Positions 1-8,850 of a stretch of 64,000 nucleotides of DNA are shown here, in pieces. Position 1 is the stretch's first letter. Every line of letters begins with the position of its first letter. The notes under the pieces are model-generated. The model ran no database searches. It saw nothing but the letters and a program-made list of their open reading frames with translations, and was not told where the DNA came from. A program made the position numbers and the translations under genes. The DNA comes from Mediterraneibacter massiliensis (lineage in GTDB: Bacteria; Bacillota; Clostridia; Lachnospirales; Lachnospiraceae): NCBI RefSeq assembly GCF_001487105.1, contig NZ_LN913001.1, forward strand, positions 831,353 to 895,352, read 5' to 3'.

Positions 1-1
1 G

Positions 2-511
2 ACTGCGTTTGGCACAGGGATGCATGAGACGACCCAGCTTTGTATCCGACAGATCAGGAAATATGTAAACGAGCATACGAAGATCTTAGATGTAGGATGC
101 GGAAGTGGTATTTTGGGTATGTTAGCGTTGAAGTTTGGCGCTGCTTACAGTGTAGGGACCGATCTGGATCCGTGCGCGATCGAAGCCACGTATGAGAATA
201 TGAGAGAAAACGGGATATCCAAAGAGCAGTATGAGGTTATGATCGGAAATATCATCGATGATAAGCAGATACAGGATAGAGTCGGGTATGCATGTTATGA
301 TATCGTTGTCGCCAATATTCTGGCTGACGTACTGACAGAGTTGACGCCGGTGATCGTCCATCAGCTGAAAAAGGGAGGGATCTACATTACCAGCGGCATC
401 ATAGACGATAAAGAGCAGACAGTGGTAGAAGCGGTGGAAAAAGCCGGACTGGAAGTCCTGCAGGTGACATACCAGGGAGAATGGGTCTGCGTGACCGCGA
501 GAAAAAATTAA
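2..511 (+). CDS. prmA: Ribosomal protein L11 methyltransferase (5' end outside window)
   Basis: The window opens inside this gene; the frame is open from base 2. The visible 169 residues begin with the conserved TAFGTG-HETT segment and continue with the AdoMet-binding motif DVGCGSGILG, both characteristic of PrmA, which trimethylates ribosomal protein L11 in the cytoplasm. The N-terminal substrate-recognition domain lies to the left of the window, so only the class I methyltransferase domain is seen. The stop codon is followed at once by the ribosome binding site of rsmE, so the two genes are very probably co-transcribed. The TAFGTG motif makes the assignment firm. Confidence 0.95.
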   Translation, partial: TAFGTGMHETTQLCIRQIRKYVNEHTKILDVGCGSGILGMLALKFGAAYSVGTDLDPCAIEATYENMRENGISKEQYEVMIGNIIDDKQIQDRVGYACYDIVVANILADVLTELTPVIVHQLKKGGIYITSGIIDDKEQTVVEAVEKAGLEVLQVTYQGEWVCVTARKN

Positions 512-526
512 AGGAGTTTGTACAGT

Positions 527-1264
527 ATGCATCATTTTTTTGCAGACCCGTCCTGTATCAGGGAAAATAAGATCTATCTGACAGGCGGGGATGTCAGCCA
601 TATGAAGAATGTCCTGCGCATGAGGGCGGGAGAAGATGTGACAGTCGGTGATAATGAAGGAAACACGTATTTATGCTGCCTAGAGACATTCGAGTCAGGC
701 ACAGCCGTATTGGATATATTGAAGAAGCAGGAAAATGACACAGAACTGCCGGCCAGACTGTATCTGTTCCAGGGACTTCCTAAAGGGGACAAGATGGAGT
801 GGATCGTACAAAAAGCGGTGGAATTGGGTGTGTATGAAGTCATTCCTGTGGAGACAAAACGAAGTGTTGTGAAATTAGATGAAAAGAAAAGCACACGTAA
901 GATACAGAGATGGAATCTGATCGCCAAAGGAGCTGCCGAACAGTCCGGCAGGGGGAGGGTACCGGAAGTATGCCCGGTCATGAGCTGGAAGGAAGCGCTC
1001 ACACGCGGCAGGGAGATGGATGTGCTTGTTATTCCATATGAATTGGCGGAAGGAATGGAAAGGACAAAGGAAATTTTTTCCCATATCCGCCCTGGACAGT
1101 CTGTAGGAATCTTTATAGGGCCTGAGGGAGGATTCGAACAATGGGAAGTGGAGCAGGCAAAAGAAGCAGGCGCCTCTGCCATCACCCTTGGAAAACGTAT
1201 TTTACGGACGGAGACGGCGGGGCTTGCGGCTCTGTCCATACTCATGTATCACCTGGAAGGATAA
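527..1264 (+). CDS. rsmE: 16S rRNA (uracil1498-N3)-methyltransferase RsmE
   Basis: A 245-residue SPOUT-family RNA methyltransferase that methylates U1498 of 16S rRNA. The N-terminal part (MHHFFADP... VSHMKNVLRMR) is the PUA-like RNA-binding domain. The C-terminal trefoil knot is visible as IGPEGGFEQWE and LGKRILRTETA. The frame is open upstream to a TTG at 518, but the ATG at 527 is preferred: AAGGAG at 511-516 sits ten bases before it and family members start at this residue. It lies 15 bases after prmA, the usual pairing in Firmicutes, and is followed by a cysteine desulfurase gene. Confidence 0.95.
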   Translation: MHHFFADPSCIRENKIYLTGGDVSHMKNVLRMRAGEDVTVGDNEGNTYLCCLETFESGTAVLDILKKQENDTELPARLYLFQGLPKGDKMEWIVQKAVELGVYEVIPVETKRSVVKLDEKKSTRKIQRWNLIAKGAAEQSGRGRVPEVCPVMSWKEALTRGREMDVLVIPYELAEGMERTKEIFSHIRPGQSVGIFIGPEGGFEQWEVEQAKEAGASAITLGKRILRTETAGLAALSILMYHLEG

Positions 1265-1307
1265 TTTCATAGTCTATATAGTAAGAAGAAGTAAAGGAAG
1301 AAATGTT

Positions 1308-2462
1308 ATGGAAATCTATTTGGATAACTCCGCTACGACCAGATGCTATCCGGAAGTGGGAGAGCTGGTATATAAGGTCATGTGCCAGGATTATGGAAAC
1401 CCGTCCTCCATGCACAAAAAGGGCGTGGAGGCAGAACATTATGTCAAAGAGGCAAAAGAACGAATCGCCAAGATCTTAAAAGTGGCTCCGAAGGAAATAT
1501 ATTTTACTTCCGGAGGCACGGAAAGCGACAATCTGGCCTTGATTGGCTGTGCCAGAGCCAATCGGAGGGCGGGAAATCATCTGATCACTTCCTCCATCGA
1601 GCATCCGGCTGTCTTAAATACGATGCGTCATCTGGAAGAAGAAGGGTTTCGGGTTACCTATCTTCCGGTAGATGAAAATGGAAGGATCAGACTGGATGCT
1701 TTGCAAGAAGCGCTGTGTGAAGATACGATATTAGTTTCTGTCATGTATGTGAATAATGAAGTGGGCTCTGTGCAGCCAGTAGAAGAAGCAGCAAAAATCG
1801 TAAAACAGTATGATCCGCGGATTCTATTCCATTCAGATGCCGTGCAGGGATTTGGGAAATATCACATTTATCCGAAACGGACAGGGATCGATCTTTTGAC
1901 AGCAAGCGGTCATAAGATACATGGACCTAAAGGAATCGGCTTTCTCTATATCGGGGAAAAGGTGAAAATACAGCCGATCGTATTTGGAGGAGAACAGCAG
2001 AAAAATATCCGCTCCGGCACAGAGAATGTACCGGGAATCGCGGGGCTTGGACTTGCCTCTTTAAAAATCTATCAGGATCTGGATGTGAAAGTTGCCTTAA
2101 TGAGAGAGTTGAAAGAATATTTTCTTGAAGGAATATCGAAAATAGAAGATACAACAGTGCACGGGCTGACGGATGAAAACAGTGCTCCACATATCATCAG
2201 TCTAGGAGTAGCAGGGGTCAGAAGCGAGGTTCTTTTGCATGCACTGGAAGAAAAAGGTATCTATGTTTCTTCCGGGTCTGCGTGTTCCTCCAATCATCCA
2301 TCGATCAGCGGTGTGTTAAAAGGGATCGGAGCGGCCAGAGAATACCTGGACGCAACCTTAAGATTCAGTATGTCAGAGTTTACGACAAAAGAAGAAATTG
2401 ACTATACATTAGAAACACTATATAATTGTGTACCGGTACTTCGGAAATATACGAGACATTAA
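1308..2462 (+). CDS. Cysteine desulfurase, NifS/IscS family (ThiI partner)
   Basis: A 384-residue PLP-dependent class V aminotransferase-fold enzyme that removes sulfur from cysteine and holds it as a persulfide. The PLP lysine is in SGHKIHGPKG and the mobile-loop sulfur-accepting cysteine is in SSGSACSS near the C terminus; the N terminus has the family start MEIYLDNSATT. The ATG at 1308 is chosen because AAGGAAG precedes it and it matches family N termini, although the frame is open further upstream. thiI follows 56 bases later. In Bacillus subtilis the desulfurase NifZ is encoded beside a rhodanese-less ThiI and feeds 4-thiouridine synthesis, so the same role is inferred here rather than general Fe-S assembly. 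Confidence 0.9.
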   Translation: MEIYLDNSATTRCYPEVGELVYKVMCQDYGNPSSMHKKGVEAEHYVKEAKERIAKILKVAPKEIYFTSGGTESDNLALIGCARANRRAGNHLITSSIEHPAVLNTMRHLEEEGFRVTYLPVDENGRIRLDALQEALCEDTILVSVMYVNNEVGSVQPVEEAAKIVKQYDPRILFHSDAVQGFGKYHIYPKRTGIDLLTASGHKIHGPKGIGFLYIGEKVKIQPIVFGGEQQKNIRSGTENVPGIAGLGLASLKIYQDLDVKVALMRELKEYFLEGISKIEDTTVHGLTDENSAPHIISLGVAGVRSEVLLHALEEKGIYVSSGSACSSNHPSISGVLKGIGAAREYLDATLRFSMSEFTTKEEIDYTLETLYNCVPVLRKYTRH

Positions 2463-2518
2463 AAGACAGAAGAAGTGCTGCAGAGTCTGTTGAAGAAAGT
2501 TTTGCAAAGGAGAGGAAA

Positions 2519-3700
2519 ATGGAATATCATTCATTTTTGATAAAATACGGGGAGATCGGGATTAAAGGGAAGAACAGATATTTGTTTGAAGACGCCTTGA
2601 TCCGGCAGATCAAGTTTGCCTTAAAGGAGATAGACGGTACGTTCTGCGTGCACAAATGTCACGGCCGGGTTTATGTAGACTGTGAAGGCGCGTATGACTA
2701 TGAAGAGACAGTAGAAAGCCTGAAAAGAGTTTTTGGGATCGTGGGAATCTGTCCAGTCGTTCGTCTGGAAGATAGAGGGTTTGAAGAACTAAAAAAAGAT
2801 GTGATTCGTTTTATAGATGCGTCATATCCGGATAAAAATAAGACATTTAAGGTAGAGGCAAGAAGAGCAAAGAAGCAGTATCCGATGAATTCCATGGAGA
2901 TCAACTGTGAACTTGGCGGCGCGATCTTAGATACTTTTCCGGAAATGAAGGTGGATGTGCATGAACCAGATATCCGTCTGAATGTAGAGATCCGGGAAGA
3001 AATTTATCTGTATTCACAGATCATTCCGGGACCGGGCGGAATGCCGGTGGGAACAAACGGAAGCGCTATGCTTTTGCTGTCAGGCGGGATCGACAGCCCG
3101 GTTGCCGGATATATGGTGGCAAAGCGGGGCGTGGAACTGGAGGCGACTTATTTTCATGCGCCTCCTTACACAAGCGAACGTGCAAAAGAAAAAGTGGTGG
3201 ATCTTGCCAGGATTGTCGCCGGATATGCAGGGCCGATCAAGCTGCATGTTGTGAATTTTACAGATATTCAGCTGTATATTTATGAGCAGTGTCCCCATGA
3301 GGAACTGACAATCATCATGCGGCGGTATATGATGAAGATCGCAGAACATTTTGCAAAGAAGGATGGATGTCTTGGATTGGTGACAGGGGAAAGTATCGGT
3401 CAGGTGGCGAGTCAGACAATGCAGAGTCTGGCGGTGACAAATGCTGTGTGTACGCTTCCGGTGTATCGGCCTTTGATCGGATTTGACAAGAAAGAAATCG
3501 TGGAAATTTCTGAAAAGATAGATACCTACGAAACTTCCATCCAGCCTTTTGAGGACTGTTGTACGATCTTTGTGGCAAAACATCCTGTGACAAAACCAAA
3601 TCTGGAAAGGATCGAGAAATCCGAAGAGAATCTGAAAGAAAAGATTGAAGAACTTTTCCGCCAGGCAGTAGAGTCTGCGGAGATCATACAGGTGAGATAG
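2519..3700 (+). CDS. thiI: tRNA 4-thiouridine synthase ThiI
   Basis: A 393-residue protein with the NFLD/THUMP tRNA-binding region (roughly residues 1-165) followed by a PP-loop ATPase domain whose P-loop is SGGIDSPVAGYM. It adenylates U8 of tRNA for sulfur transfer; the family also supports thiamine thiazole formation in some bacteria. It has no C-terminal rhodanese domain, so it must take sulfur directly from a desulfurase, consistent with the adjacent gene. A conserved cysteine lies in DCCTIF. The ATG at 2519 follows the ribosome binding site AAAGGAGAGG. The gene ends at a clear terminator. Confidence 0.95.
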   Translation: MEYHSFLIKYGEIGIKGKNRYLFEDALIRQIKFALKEIDGTFCVHKCHGRVYVDCEGAYDYEETVESLKRVFGIVGICPVVRLEDRGFEELKKDVIRFIDASYPDKNKTFKVEARRAKKQYPMNSMEINCELGGAILDTFPEMKVDVHEPDIRLNVEIREEIYLYSQIIPGPGGMPVGTNGSAMLLLSGGIDSPVAGYMVAKRGVELEATYFHAPPYTSERAKEKVVDLARIVAGYAGPIKLHVVNFTDIQLYIYEQCPHEELTIIMRRYMMKIAEHFAKKDGCLGLVTGESIGQVASQTMQSLAVTNAVCTLPVYRPLIGFDKKEIVEISEKIDTYETSIQPFEDCCTIFVAKHPVTKPNLERIEKSEENLKEKIEELFRQAVESAEIIQVR

Positions 3701-3717
3701 AGAAATTTACGCAAAAG

Positions 3718-3748
3718 AAAAGCTGTCTCTGAAAAGAGACAGCTTTTG
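3718..3748. terminator. Bidirectional terminator between thiI and the HPr-like gene
   Basis: A perfect 11-bp stem (AAGCTGTCTCT and AGAGACAGCTT) with a GAAA loop, flanked by A-rich and T-rich sequence. It lies between two convergent genes and should work in both directions. Confidence 0.9.
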
Positions 3749-3765
3749 TACCAATGCATATTGGA

Positions 3766-3999
3766 TTATTTGATAATGTAAGGCTCCAGCGCTTTCATAA
3801 TATTATCTAAATCTCCATCTGCATGGATGTTTAAATCAATCGGCTTAGAAAGATCCAGGCTGAAAATACCCATGATTGATTTTGCATCTATTACATATCT
3901 TCCGGATACTAGATCAAAGTCATTATCATATTTGGTAATCTCATTGACGAATGACTTTACTTTGTCGATAGAATTTAAAGAAATCTGTACAGTCTTCAT
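3766..3999 (-). CDS. HPr-like protein lacking the active-site histidine
   Basis: A 77-residue protein with the HPr fold signature: KSIMGIFSLDLSKPIDL matches the Ser46 region of HPr, and the C terminus resembles the last helix of HPr. The HARP segment with the phosphorylatable His15 is absent; the equivalent stretch reads IDKVKSFVNEITKYD. It therefore cannot pass phosphate from enzyme I to sugar PTS proteins, and any role is more likely regulatory or structural. The start is supported by GGAGGG before the ATG at 3999. It is a stand-alone gene convergent with thiI and divergent from mtaB. Similar His-less HPr paralogues are known in Clostridia; no function is claimed. Confidence 0.8.
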   Translation of the reverse strand: MKTVQISLNSIDKVKSFVNEITKYDNDFDLVSGRYVIDAKSIMGIFSLDLSKPIDLNIHADGDLDNIMKALEPYIIK

Positions 4000-4114
4000 G
4001 TTACCGTCCCTCCTTGATATAGATACTGCAGGCCCTCGCAGACCATATATATATTCTACGGGATGATAGTTTAAAAGTCAAGAAACAAAGAAGGAAAAAG
4101 AAGGAAATAGAACA

Positions 4115-5425
4115 ATGAAAAAAGCAGCGTTGCACAATCTAGGGTGTAAAGTAAATGCCTATGAGACAGAGGCTATGCAGGAAATGTTGGAAAAAGCGGG
4201 ATATGAGATCGTCCCTTTTAAAGAAGGGGCTGATGTCTATGTCATCAATACCTGCACAGTTACAAATATAGCAGATAGGAAATCACGACAAATGCTCCAT
4301 CGTGCCAGAAAGTTCAATCCGGACGCAGTCGTCGTCGCAGCGGGCTGTTATGTGCAGGCACAGGATAAAAAGGGAGAAAAGGATCCATGTATAGATATCG
4401 TGCTTGGCAATAATAGAAAAAAAGATCTGGTCGCTGTGCTCGAAACCTATTTTACACAGCAGAAAAGAAAGAAACATGCAGAGATAGAGGATCTGATCGA
4501 TATAAACCATACAAATGAGTATGAGAATATGTCGGTCACTAAGCCGCAGGAACATACTCGTGCTTATATCAAAGTGCAGGATGGATGCAATCAGTTTTGC
4601 TCCTACTGTATCATTCCCTATGCCAGAGGACGGGTTCGCAGCAGGGCCAAAGAAGATGTGTTAAGAGAAGTAAGGACGCTTGCGAAGAATGGCTATCAGG
4701 AGATCGTACTTACGGGAATCCATTTGAGCTCTTATGGGGTGGATATTTCAGATGAAAAAGAGGATCTTCTTTCCTTGATCTTGGCGGTCCATGAGGTGGA
4801 AGGAATCAAGAGGATACGTCTTGGCTCCTTGGAACCGCGGATTGTAACAGAAGAATTTGCAGCGACACTTGCAGGGCTTGAGAAGATATGCCCGCACTTT
4901 CATCTGTCGATGCAAAGCGGATGTGACGCCACATTAAAGCGGATGAACCGCAGATATACAAGCGAGGAATACGCGGAAAAATGCCAGCTTCTCAGGAAGT
5001 ATTTTCAGCATCCCGCCCTGACGACAGATGTGATCGTTGGCTTCCCCGGAGAGACAGAAGAAGAATTTGAGATGACACGGCAGTTCATTGATAAGATCGG
5101 TTTTTATGAGACTCATATTTTCAAGTACTCAAAAAGAGAAGGCACAAAAGCTGCTGTTATGGAAGCCCAGGTATCTGAAGAAATAAAAGCCCAGAGAAGC
5201 GCTGTTCTTATAGAACTGGGAGAAAAGCATCGCAGGAAATATATCCGGGAATATAAGGGGAAGGAAGCAGAAGTACTGATTGAAGAACAGATTCGGTATG
5301 AGGGAAAGAAAGTGTGGACGGGACACACGAAAGAATATATGAAAATTGCACTAGAAGATGATAGAAATTTACAAAATTGTATCATAAAAGTTCAAATTGA
5401 CAATGATTTGCAAATTATTCATTGA
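4115..5425 (+). CDS. mtaB: tRNA (N6-threonylcarbamoyladenosine-37 C2)-methylthiotransferase MtaB
   Basis: A 436-residue radical-SAM methylthiotransferase. The N-terminal UPF0004 domain carries the three cysteines of the auxiliary cluster (NLGCKVNAYE, NTCTVTN, AGCYVQ). The radical SAM motif CNQFCSYC lies near residue 160, with a TRAM-like tail at the C terminus. The NLGCKVN start and lack of extra domains fit the MtaB/YqeV branch, which makes ms2t6A37 in tRNAs reading ANN codons, rather than MiaB or RimO. It starts at ATG 4115 after AGAAGGAAA. It stands alone between the divergent HPr-like gene and the ireB operon. Confidence 0.93.
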   Translation: MKKAALHNLGCKVNAYETEAMQEMLEKAGYEIVPFKEGADVYVINTCTVTNIADRKSRQMLHRARKFNPDAVVVAAGCYVQAQDKKGEKDPCIDIVLGNNRKKDLVAVLETYFTQQKRKKHAEIEDLIDINHTNEYENMSVTKPQEHTRAYIKVQDGCNQFCSYCIIPYARGRVRSRAKEDVLREVRTLAKNGYQEIVLTGIHLSSYGVDISDEKEDLLSLILAVHEVEGIKRIRLGSLEPRIVTEEFAATLAGLEKICPHFHLSMQSGCDATLKRMNRRYTSEEYAEKCQLLRKYFQHPALTTDVIVGFPGETEEEFEMTRQFIDKIGFYETHIFKYSKREGTKAAVMEAQVSEEIKAQRSAVLIELGEKHRRKYIREYKGKEAEVLIEEQIRYEGKKVWTGHTKEYMKIALEDDRNLQNCIIKVQIDNDLQIIH

Positions 5426-5468
5426 ATTTTGAAGGGCCTTATATTAGAATTGTACATAGAAGGCTTGG

Positions 5469-5503
5469 CATTTTTGTCAGAATCCTGATGAAAAATGTAA
5501 AAT
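5469..5503 (+). promoter_or_regulatory. ireB operon promoter overlapped by an inverted repeat
   Basis: TTGTCA at 5474-5479 and TAAAAT at 5498-5503 are separated by 18 bases and form a plausible sigma-A promoter. A near-perfect inverted repeat (CATTTTTGTCAG / CTGATGAAAAATG, one bulged base) covers 5469-5497, that is the -35 box and most of the spacer. This could be a repressor site or the remnant of a terminator for mtaB, although no T-tract follows. Confidence 0.55.
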
Positions 5504-5534
5504 ATAAACAATGCAGATAAAAGGAGGAGTAGAA

Positions 5535-5798
5535 ATGGGCGATTTAAGCAATACCCAGTTTTTCCAGGTGGAGCCGGGACCGCAGATTTCCGCAAAAGAT
5601 ATATTGGAAATCGTGTTTAAGGCACTCAAGGAAAAGGGGTATAATCCGGTGAATCAGATTGTAGGATATATCATGTCCGGTGACCCGACATATATCACCA
5701 GTTATAACGGGGCGCGGAGTCTGATCATGAAAGTAGAGCGCGACGAGTTGGTAGAAGAGCTTTTAAAAGCGTATATCGAGCATCAATCCTGGGAATAA
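5535..5798 (+). CDS. ireB: IreB family regulatory phosphoprotein (UPF0297)
   Basis: An 87-residue protein matching the UPF0297/IreB family over its full length, including [18 protein letters not shown] and the [13 protein letters not shown] segment. In Enterococcus faecalis IreB is a target of the PASTA kinase IreK and modulates cephalosporin resistance through threonines near the N terminus; here Thr7 (SNTQFF) is the equivalent candidate. ATG 5535 is chosen because of the strong ribosome binding site AAGGAGGAG. The gene leads an operon with ruvX six bases downstream, then a DUF1292 gene and fur, the standard order in Clostridia. Confidence 0.93.
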   Translation: MGDLSNTQFFQVEPGPQISAKDILEIVFKALKEKGYNPVNQIVGYIMSGDPTYITSYNGARSLIMKVERDELVEELLKAYIEHQSWE

Positions 5799-5804
5799 TC
5801 TGTC

Positions 5805-6248
5805 ATGAGGATCATGGGACTGGATTACGGTACGAAGACAGTGGGCGTCGCGATCAGCGATGCACTTGGTCTGACTGCCCAGGGTGTAGAGACGATCGAA
5901 CGGAAAGAGGAAAACAAGCTGCGCCGTACTTTAGCTCGTATTGAAGAACTGGTGAAAGAATACGAAGTGGAGAGGATCGTGCTTGGTTTTCCCAAACATA
6001 TGAATAATGATATTGGAGAGCGTGCAGAAAAAGCATTGGAATTTCGCGATATGCTTGTGCGTCGAACAGGGCTCGAAGTGATCATGTGGGATGAGAGACT
6101 GACGACAGTAGAGGCAGAACGCACATTGATAGAGAGCCGTGTAAGACGGGAGAACCGTAAAAAATATATCGATAAGATTGCAGCAGTGTTTATACTGCAG
6201 GGATATTTGGATTCTATATATACGGGGAGTTTATATGGAGAAGATTAA
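5805..6248 (+). CDS. ruvX: Holliday junction resolvase-like protein RuvX (YqgF)
   Basis: A 147-residue RNase H-fold protein. The catalytic acidic residues are visible in [13 protein letters not shown], in MWDERLTT and in the C-terminal [10 protein letters not shown] helix. Family members act on nucleic acids, with roles proposed in pre-16S rRNA 5'-end processing and in junction resolution. The frame allows starts at 5805 or 5814; the first is used since both are weakly preceded by GGAATAA. It is co-transcribed with ireB and overlaps the next gene by 14 bases. Confidence 0.93.
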   Translation: MRIMGLDYGTKTVGVAISDALGLTAQGVETIERKEENKLRRTLARIEELVKEYEVERIVLGFPKHMNNDIGERAEKALEFRDMLVRRTGLEVIMWDERLTTVEAERTLIESRVRRENRKKYIDKIAAVFILQGYLDSIYTGSLYGED

Positions 6249-6495
6249 ATTTGCATTTGGAGATGGAAGCGGGGAGACTGCGTTTTTTGTATTGGAACAA
6301 ACAAAGATAGGTGGCTTTGTCTACATACTTGTAACGGATTCTAAGGAAGATGATGCGGAATGTCTGATCTTAAAAGAAATCAATGACAGTGCGTCATCAG
6401 AAAGTGTATATGAGATCGTTGAAGATGAAACAGAACTTCTGGCAGTGTCAAAAGTCTTTGAGGAACTGCTGGGGGATGTGGATATTGAAATGTAA
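6235..6495 (+). CDS. DUF1292 domain protein
   Basis: An 86-residue acidic protein of the DUF1292 family, which in Firmicutes commonly follows ireB-ruvX. It has the usual FxLEQTKxxGxxYxLV core and the acidic tail. No biochemical function is known. The ATG at 6235 lies inside the 3' end of ruvX behind GGGGAG, which indicates translational coupling. Family membership is clear, the role is not. Confidence 0.85.
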   Translation: MEKIKFAFGDGSGETAFFVLEQTKIGGFVYILVTDSKEDDAECLILKEINDSASSESVYEIVEDETELLAVSKVFEELLGDVDIEM

Positions 6496-6571
6496 AATCC
6501 TCTTGGATATTTACAATAGATTGCTCTTTCATGAGGGAAGAGTACTTACAGCATAAAATGGAGTATTGCTG

Positions 6572-7045
6572 ATGGAACAGAAAAAGGTGCAGGAACTGCT
6601 GAAAGCAAAATTAAAGGAAAAAGGATTGAAAGTTACGCAGCAGAGGTTGTTTGTGCTGTCGGTCCTGGCGGAAAACAAGGGCAGACACATGACGGTGGAA
6701 GATATTTATGAACTGGTGTCAGCAGACTATCCAGAGATTGGTCTGGCAACAGTATATCGGGCTGTACAGCTTTTGTGGGATATGCAGTTAGTGGATCGCA
6801 TCAATCTGGATGATGGCTGTGTGCGTTATGAGATCGGACATCTTTTGGAAGGAGAGATGAGACATAATCACCACCATTTGATCTGTCGGACATGCAAGAG
6901 GGTGATTCCTTTTGAAGATGACCTTTTGGAGGAACTGGAACGTCATATCGAGGAGGCATCCGGCTTTCATGTATTGGATCATGAACTGAAATTTTACGGA
7001 CAGTGTAAAGAGTGTTTGAAGAAGGAAAAACAAAACAACGCTTAG
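6572..7045 (+). CDS. Fur-family metalloregulator
   Basis: A 157-residue repressor of the Fur superfamily. A winged helix covers residues about 15-85 (GLKVTQQRLFVLSVLAEN... GLATVYRAVQLL) and the dimerisation domain carries a histidine cluster (RHNHHHLIC). Two CxxC pairs (CRTC, CKEC) form the structural zinc site. The pattern fits Fur or Zur better than PerR, but sequence alone does not settle the metal. ATG 6572 is preferred over a TTG at 6566 because GGAG lies eight bases before it. It is the last gene of the ireB operon. Confidence 0.88.
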   Translation: MEQKKVQELLKAKLKEKGLKVTQQRLFVLSVLAENKGRHMTVEDIYELVSADYPEIGLATVYRAVQLLWDMQLVDRINLDDGCVRYEIGHLLEGEMRHNHHHLICRTCKRVIPFEDDLLEELERHIEEASGFHVLDHELKFYGQCKECLKKEKQNNA

Positions 7046-7176
7046 AGGCAGATTACCTGATTGTGCCGAGGCGAAGGACGAGCCGTGGCACGTTCTTTTC
7101 GTGTGCAAAGAAAACGCAGACACTCCTTTTGTGAAAAGTAGGAAAATTACATACTATTTATGGAGGTGTTGGATTT
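7046..7176 (+). other. Intergenic region with a hairpin before RNase J
   Basis: Between fur and the RNase J gene there is an imperfect hairpin (GTGCC...GGCAC with an inner GGC/GCC pair) at about 7062-7091, without a clear T-tract. It may be a weak terminator or a structured leader of the RNase J transcript. No ORF is supported here. Confidence 0.35.
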
Positions 7177-8847
7177 TTGAAAAAAGAGTATAAAGGGAAG
7201 TTACGTATCATACCGCTGGGAGGGCTTGAACAGATTGGTATGAATATTACAGCATTTGAGTATGAGGACAGTATCATCGTCGTAGACTGTGGACTTGCAT
7301 TTCCAGAGGATGATATGTTGGGAATTGATCTTGTCATACCGGATGTGACGTATTTAAAAGATCATGCAGACAAAGTGAAGGGCTTTGTGATCACGCACGG
7401 GCATGAGGATCATATAGGGGCACTGCCGTATGTGTTAAAAGAGATCAATCTGCCCATCTATACGACAAAGCTGACGATGGGAATCATAGAAAACAAGTTA
7501 AAAGAGCATAATCTGTTAAGAGGAACAAAGCGCAAAGTTGTGCGCCACGGGCAGTCTATCAATCTTGGAAAATTCAGGATCGAATTTATCAAGACAAATC
7601 ACAGTATCCAAGATGCGTCTGCCCTGGCAATCTACTCTCCGGCAGGGACAGTTGTGCATACGGGAGACTTTAAAGTAGATTACACACCGGTATTTGGGGA
7701 TGCAATCGACCTGCAGCGTTTTGCTGAGATCGGCAAGAAAGGCGTGCTGGCGCTGATGTCAGACAGTACAAACGCAGAGCGCAAAGGCTTTACGCAGTCC
7801 GAGAAGACGGTGGGGATCACATTCGACCATATTTTCGCAGAACATCAGAACACTCGTCTGATCATTGCAACCTTTGCGTCTAATGTAGACCGTGTACAGC
7901 AGATTATCAACTCTGCGTATAAATATGGCAGAAAAGTTGTAGTAGAAGGGCGCAGTATGGTAAATATCATTTCTACGGCGTCAGAGTTAGGCTACTTGAA
8001 TGTGCCGGATAATACGTTGATCGAGATAGACCAGATGAAGAACTATCCGCCGGAGAAGATGGTATTGATCACCACAGGCAGCCAGGGAGAATCTATGGCG
8101 GCGCTGTCGCGTATGGCGGCGGATGTGCATCGCAAAGTGACAATCCAGCCCAATGATACGATCATTTTCAGCTCGAATCCGATTCCGGGAAATGAAAAAT
8201 CTGTATCTCGTGTGATCAATGAGTTGTCGGCAAAAGGGGCGGAAGTCATCTTCCAGGATGCGCATGTATCCGGGCATGCTTGTCAGGAAGAGCTAAAGCT
8301 TATCTACTCTCTTGTGAAGCCGAAATATGCGATTCCGGTCCACGGAGAGTACAGACATTTAAAAGCAAACGCAGGTATCGCAAGATCTCTGGGAATCCCG
8401 AAAGAGAATATATTTATCATCCAATCTGGAGATGTGCTGGAAGTCAGCGAGGAGAAAGCGGAAGTTGTAGATAAGGTGCATACAGGCGCGATCCTTGTAG
8501 ACGGACTCGGCGTTGGAGACGTAGGAAATATTGTACTGCGTGACAGACAGCATTTGGCGGAGGATGGAATCATGATCGTAGTCCTGACGCTGGAGCGCAG
8601 GACGAACCGTCTGCTTGCGGGACCGGATATTGTTTCCAGAGGCTTTGTCTATGTAAGAGAGTCGGAAGGACTTATGGAAGAGGCGAGAAACGTTGTGTCA
8701 GACGCCTTGGATACATGTTTGTCCGGAAGAAATACGGACTGGAATAAGATTAAACTGGTGATCCGGGATACTATGAATGATTTCATCTGGAAAAAAACAA
8801 AGAGGAAACCAATGGTCATTCCGATTATCATGGATGTGGATGTGTAA
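7177..8847 (+). CDS. rnj: Ribonuclease J
   Basis: A 556-residue metallo-beta-lactamase/beta-CASP ribonuclease with both endonuclease and 5'-3' exonuclease activity in RNA decay. The zinc motif HGHEDHIGALP is near residue 74, the beta-CASP segment follows (SDSTNAERKG, TFASNVDRVQQ), and the closing metal motif is PVHGEYRH near residue 390. The start is a TTG at 7177 placed after GGAGG; no ATG exists nearby in frame and the residues KLRIIPLGGLEQIG match family N termini. It could be J1 or J2; only one copy is in view. A methyltransferase gene starts three bases after it. Confidence 0.95.
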   Translation: MKKEYKGKLRIIPLGGLEQIGMNITAFEYEDSIIVVDCGLAFPEDDMLGIDLVIPDVTYLKDHADKVKGFVITHGHEDHIGALPYVLKEINLPIYTTKLTMGIIENKLKEHNLLRGTKRKVVRHGQSINLGKFRIEFIKTNHSIQDASALAIYSPAGTVVHTGDFKVDYTPVFGDAIDLQRFAEIGKKGVLALMSDSTNAERKGFTQSEKTVGITFDHIFAEHQNTRLIIATFASNVDRVQQIINSAYKYGRKVVVEGRSMVNIISTASELGYLNVPDNTLIEIDQMKNYPPEKMVLITTGSQGESMAALSRMAADVHRKVTIQPNDTIIFSSNPIPGNEKSVSRVINELSAKGAEVIFQDAHVSGHACQEELKLIYSLVKPKYAIPVHGEYRHLKANAGIARSLGIPKENIFIIQSGDVLEVSEEKAEVVDKVHTGAILVDGLGVGDVGNIVLRDRQHLAEDGIMIVVLTLERRTNRLLAGPDIVSRGFVYVRESEGLMEEARNVVSDALDTCLSGRNTDWNKIKLVIRDTMNDFIWKKTKRKPMVIPIIMDVDV

Positions 8848-8850
8848 GAT

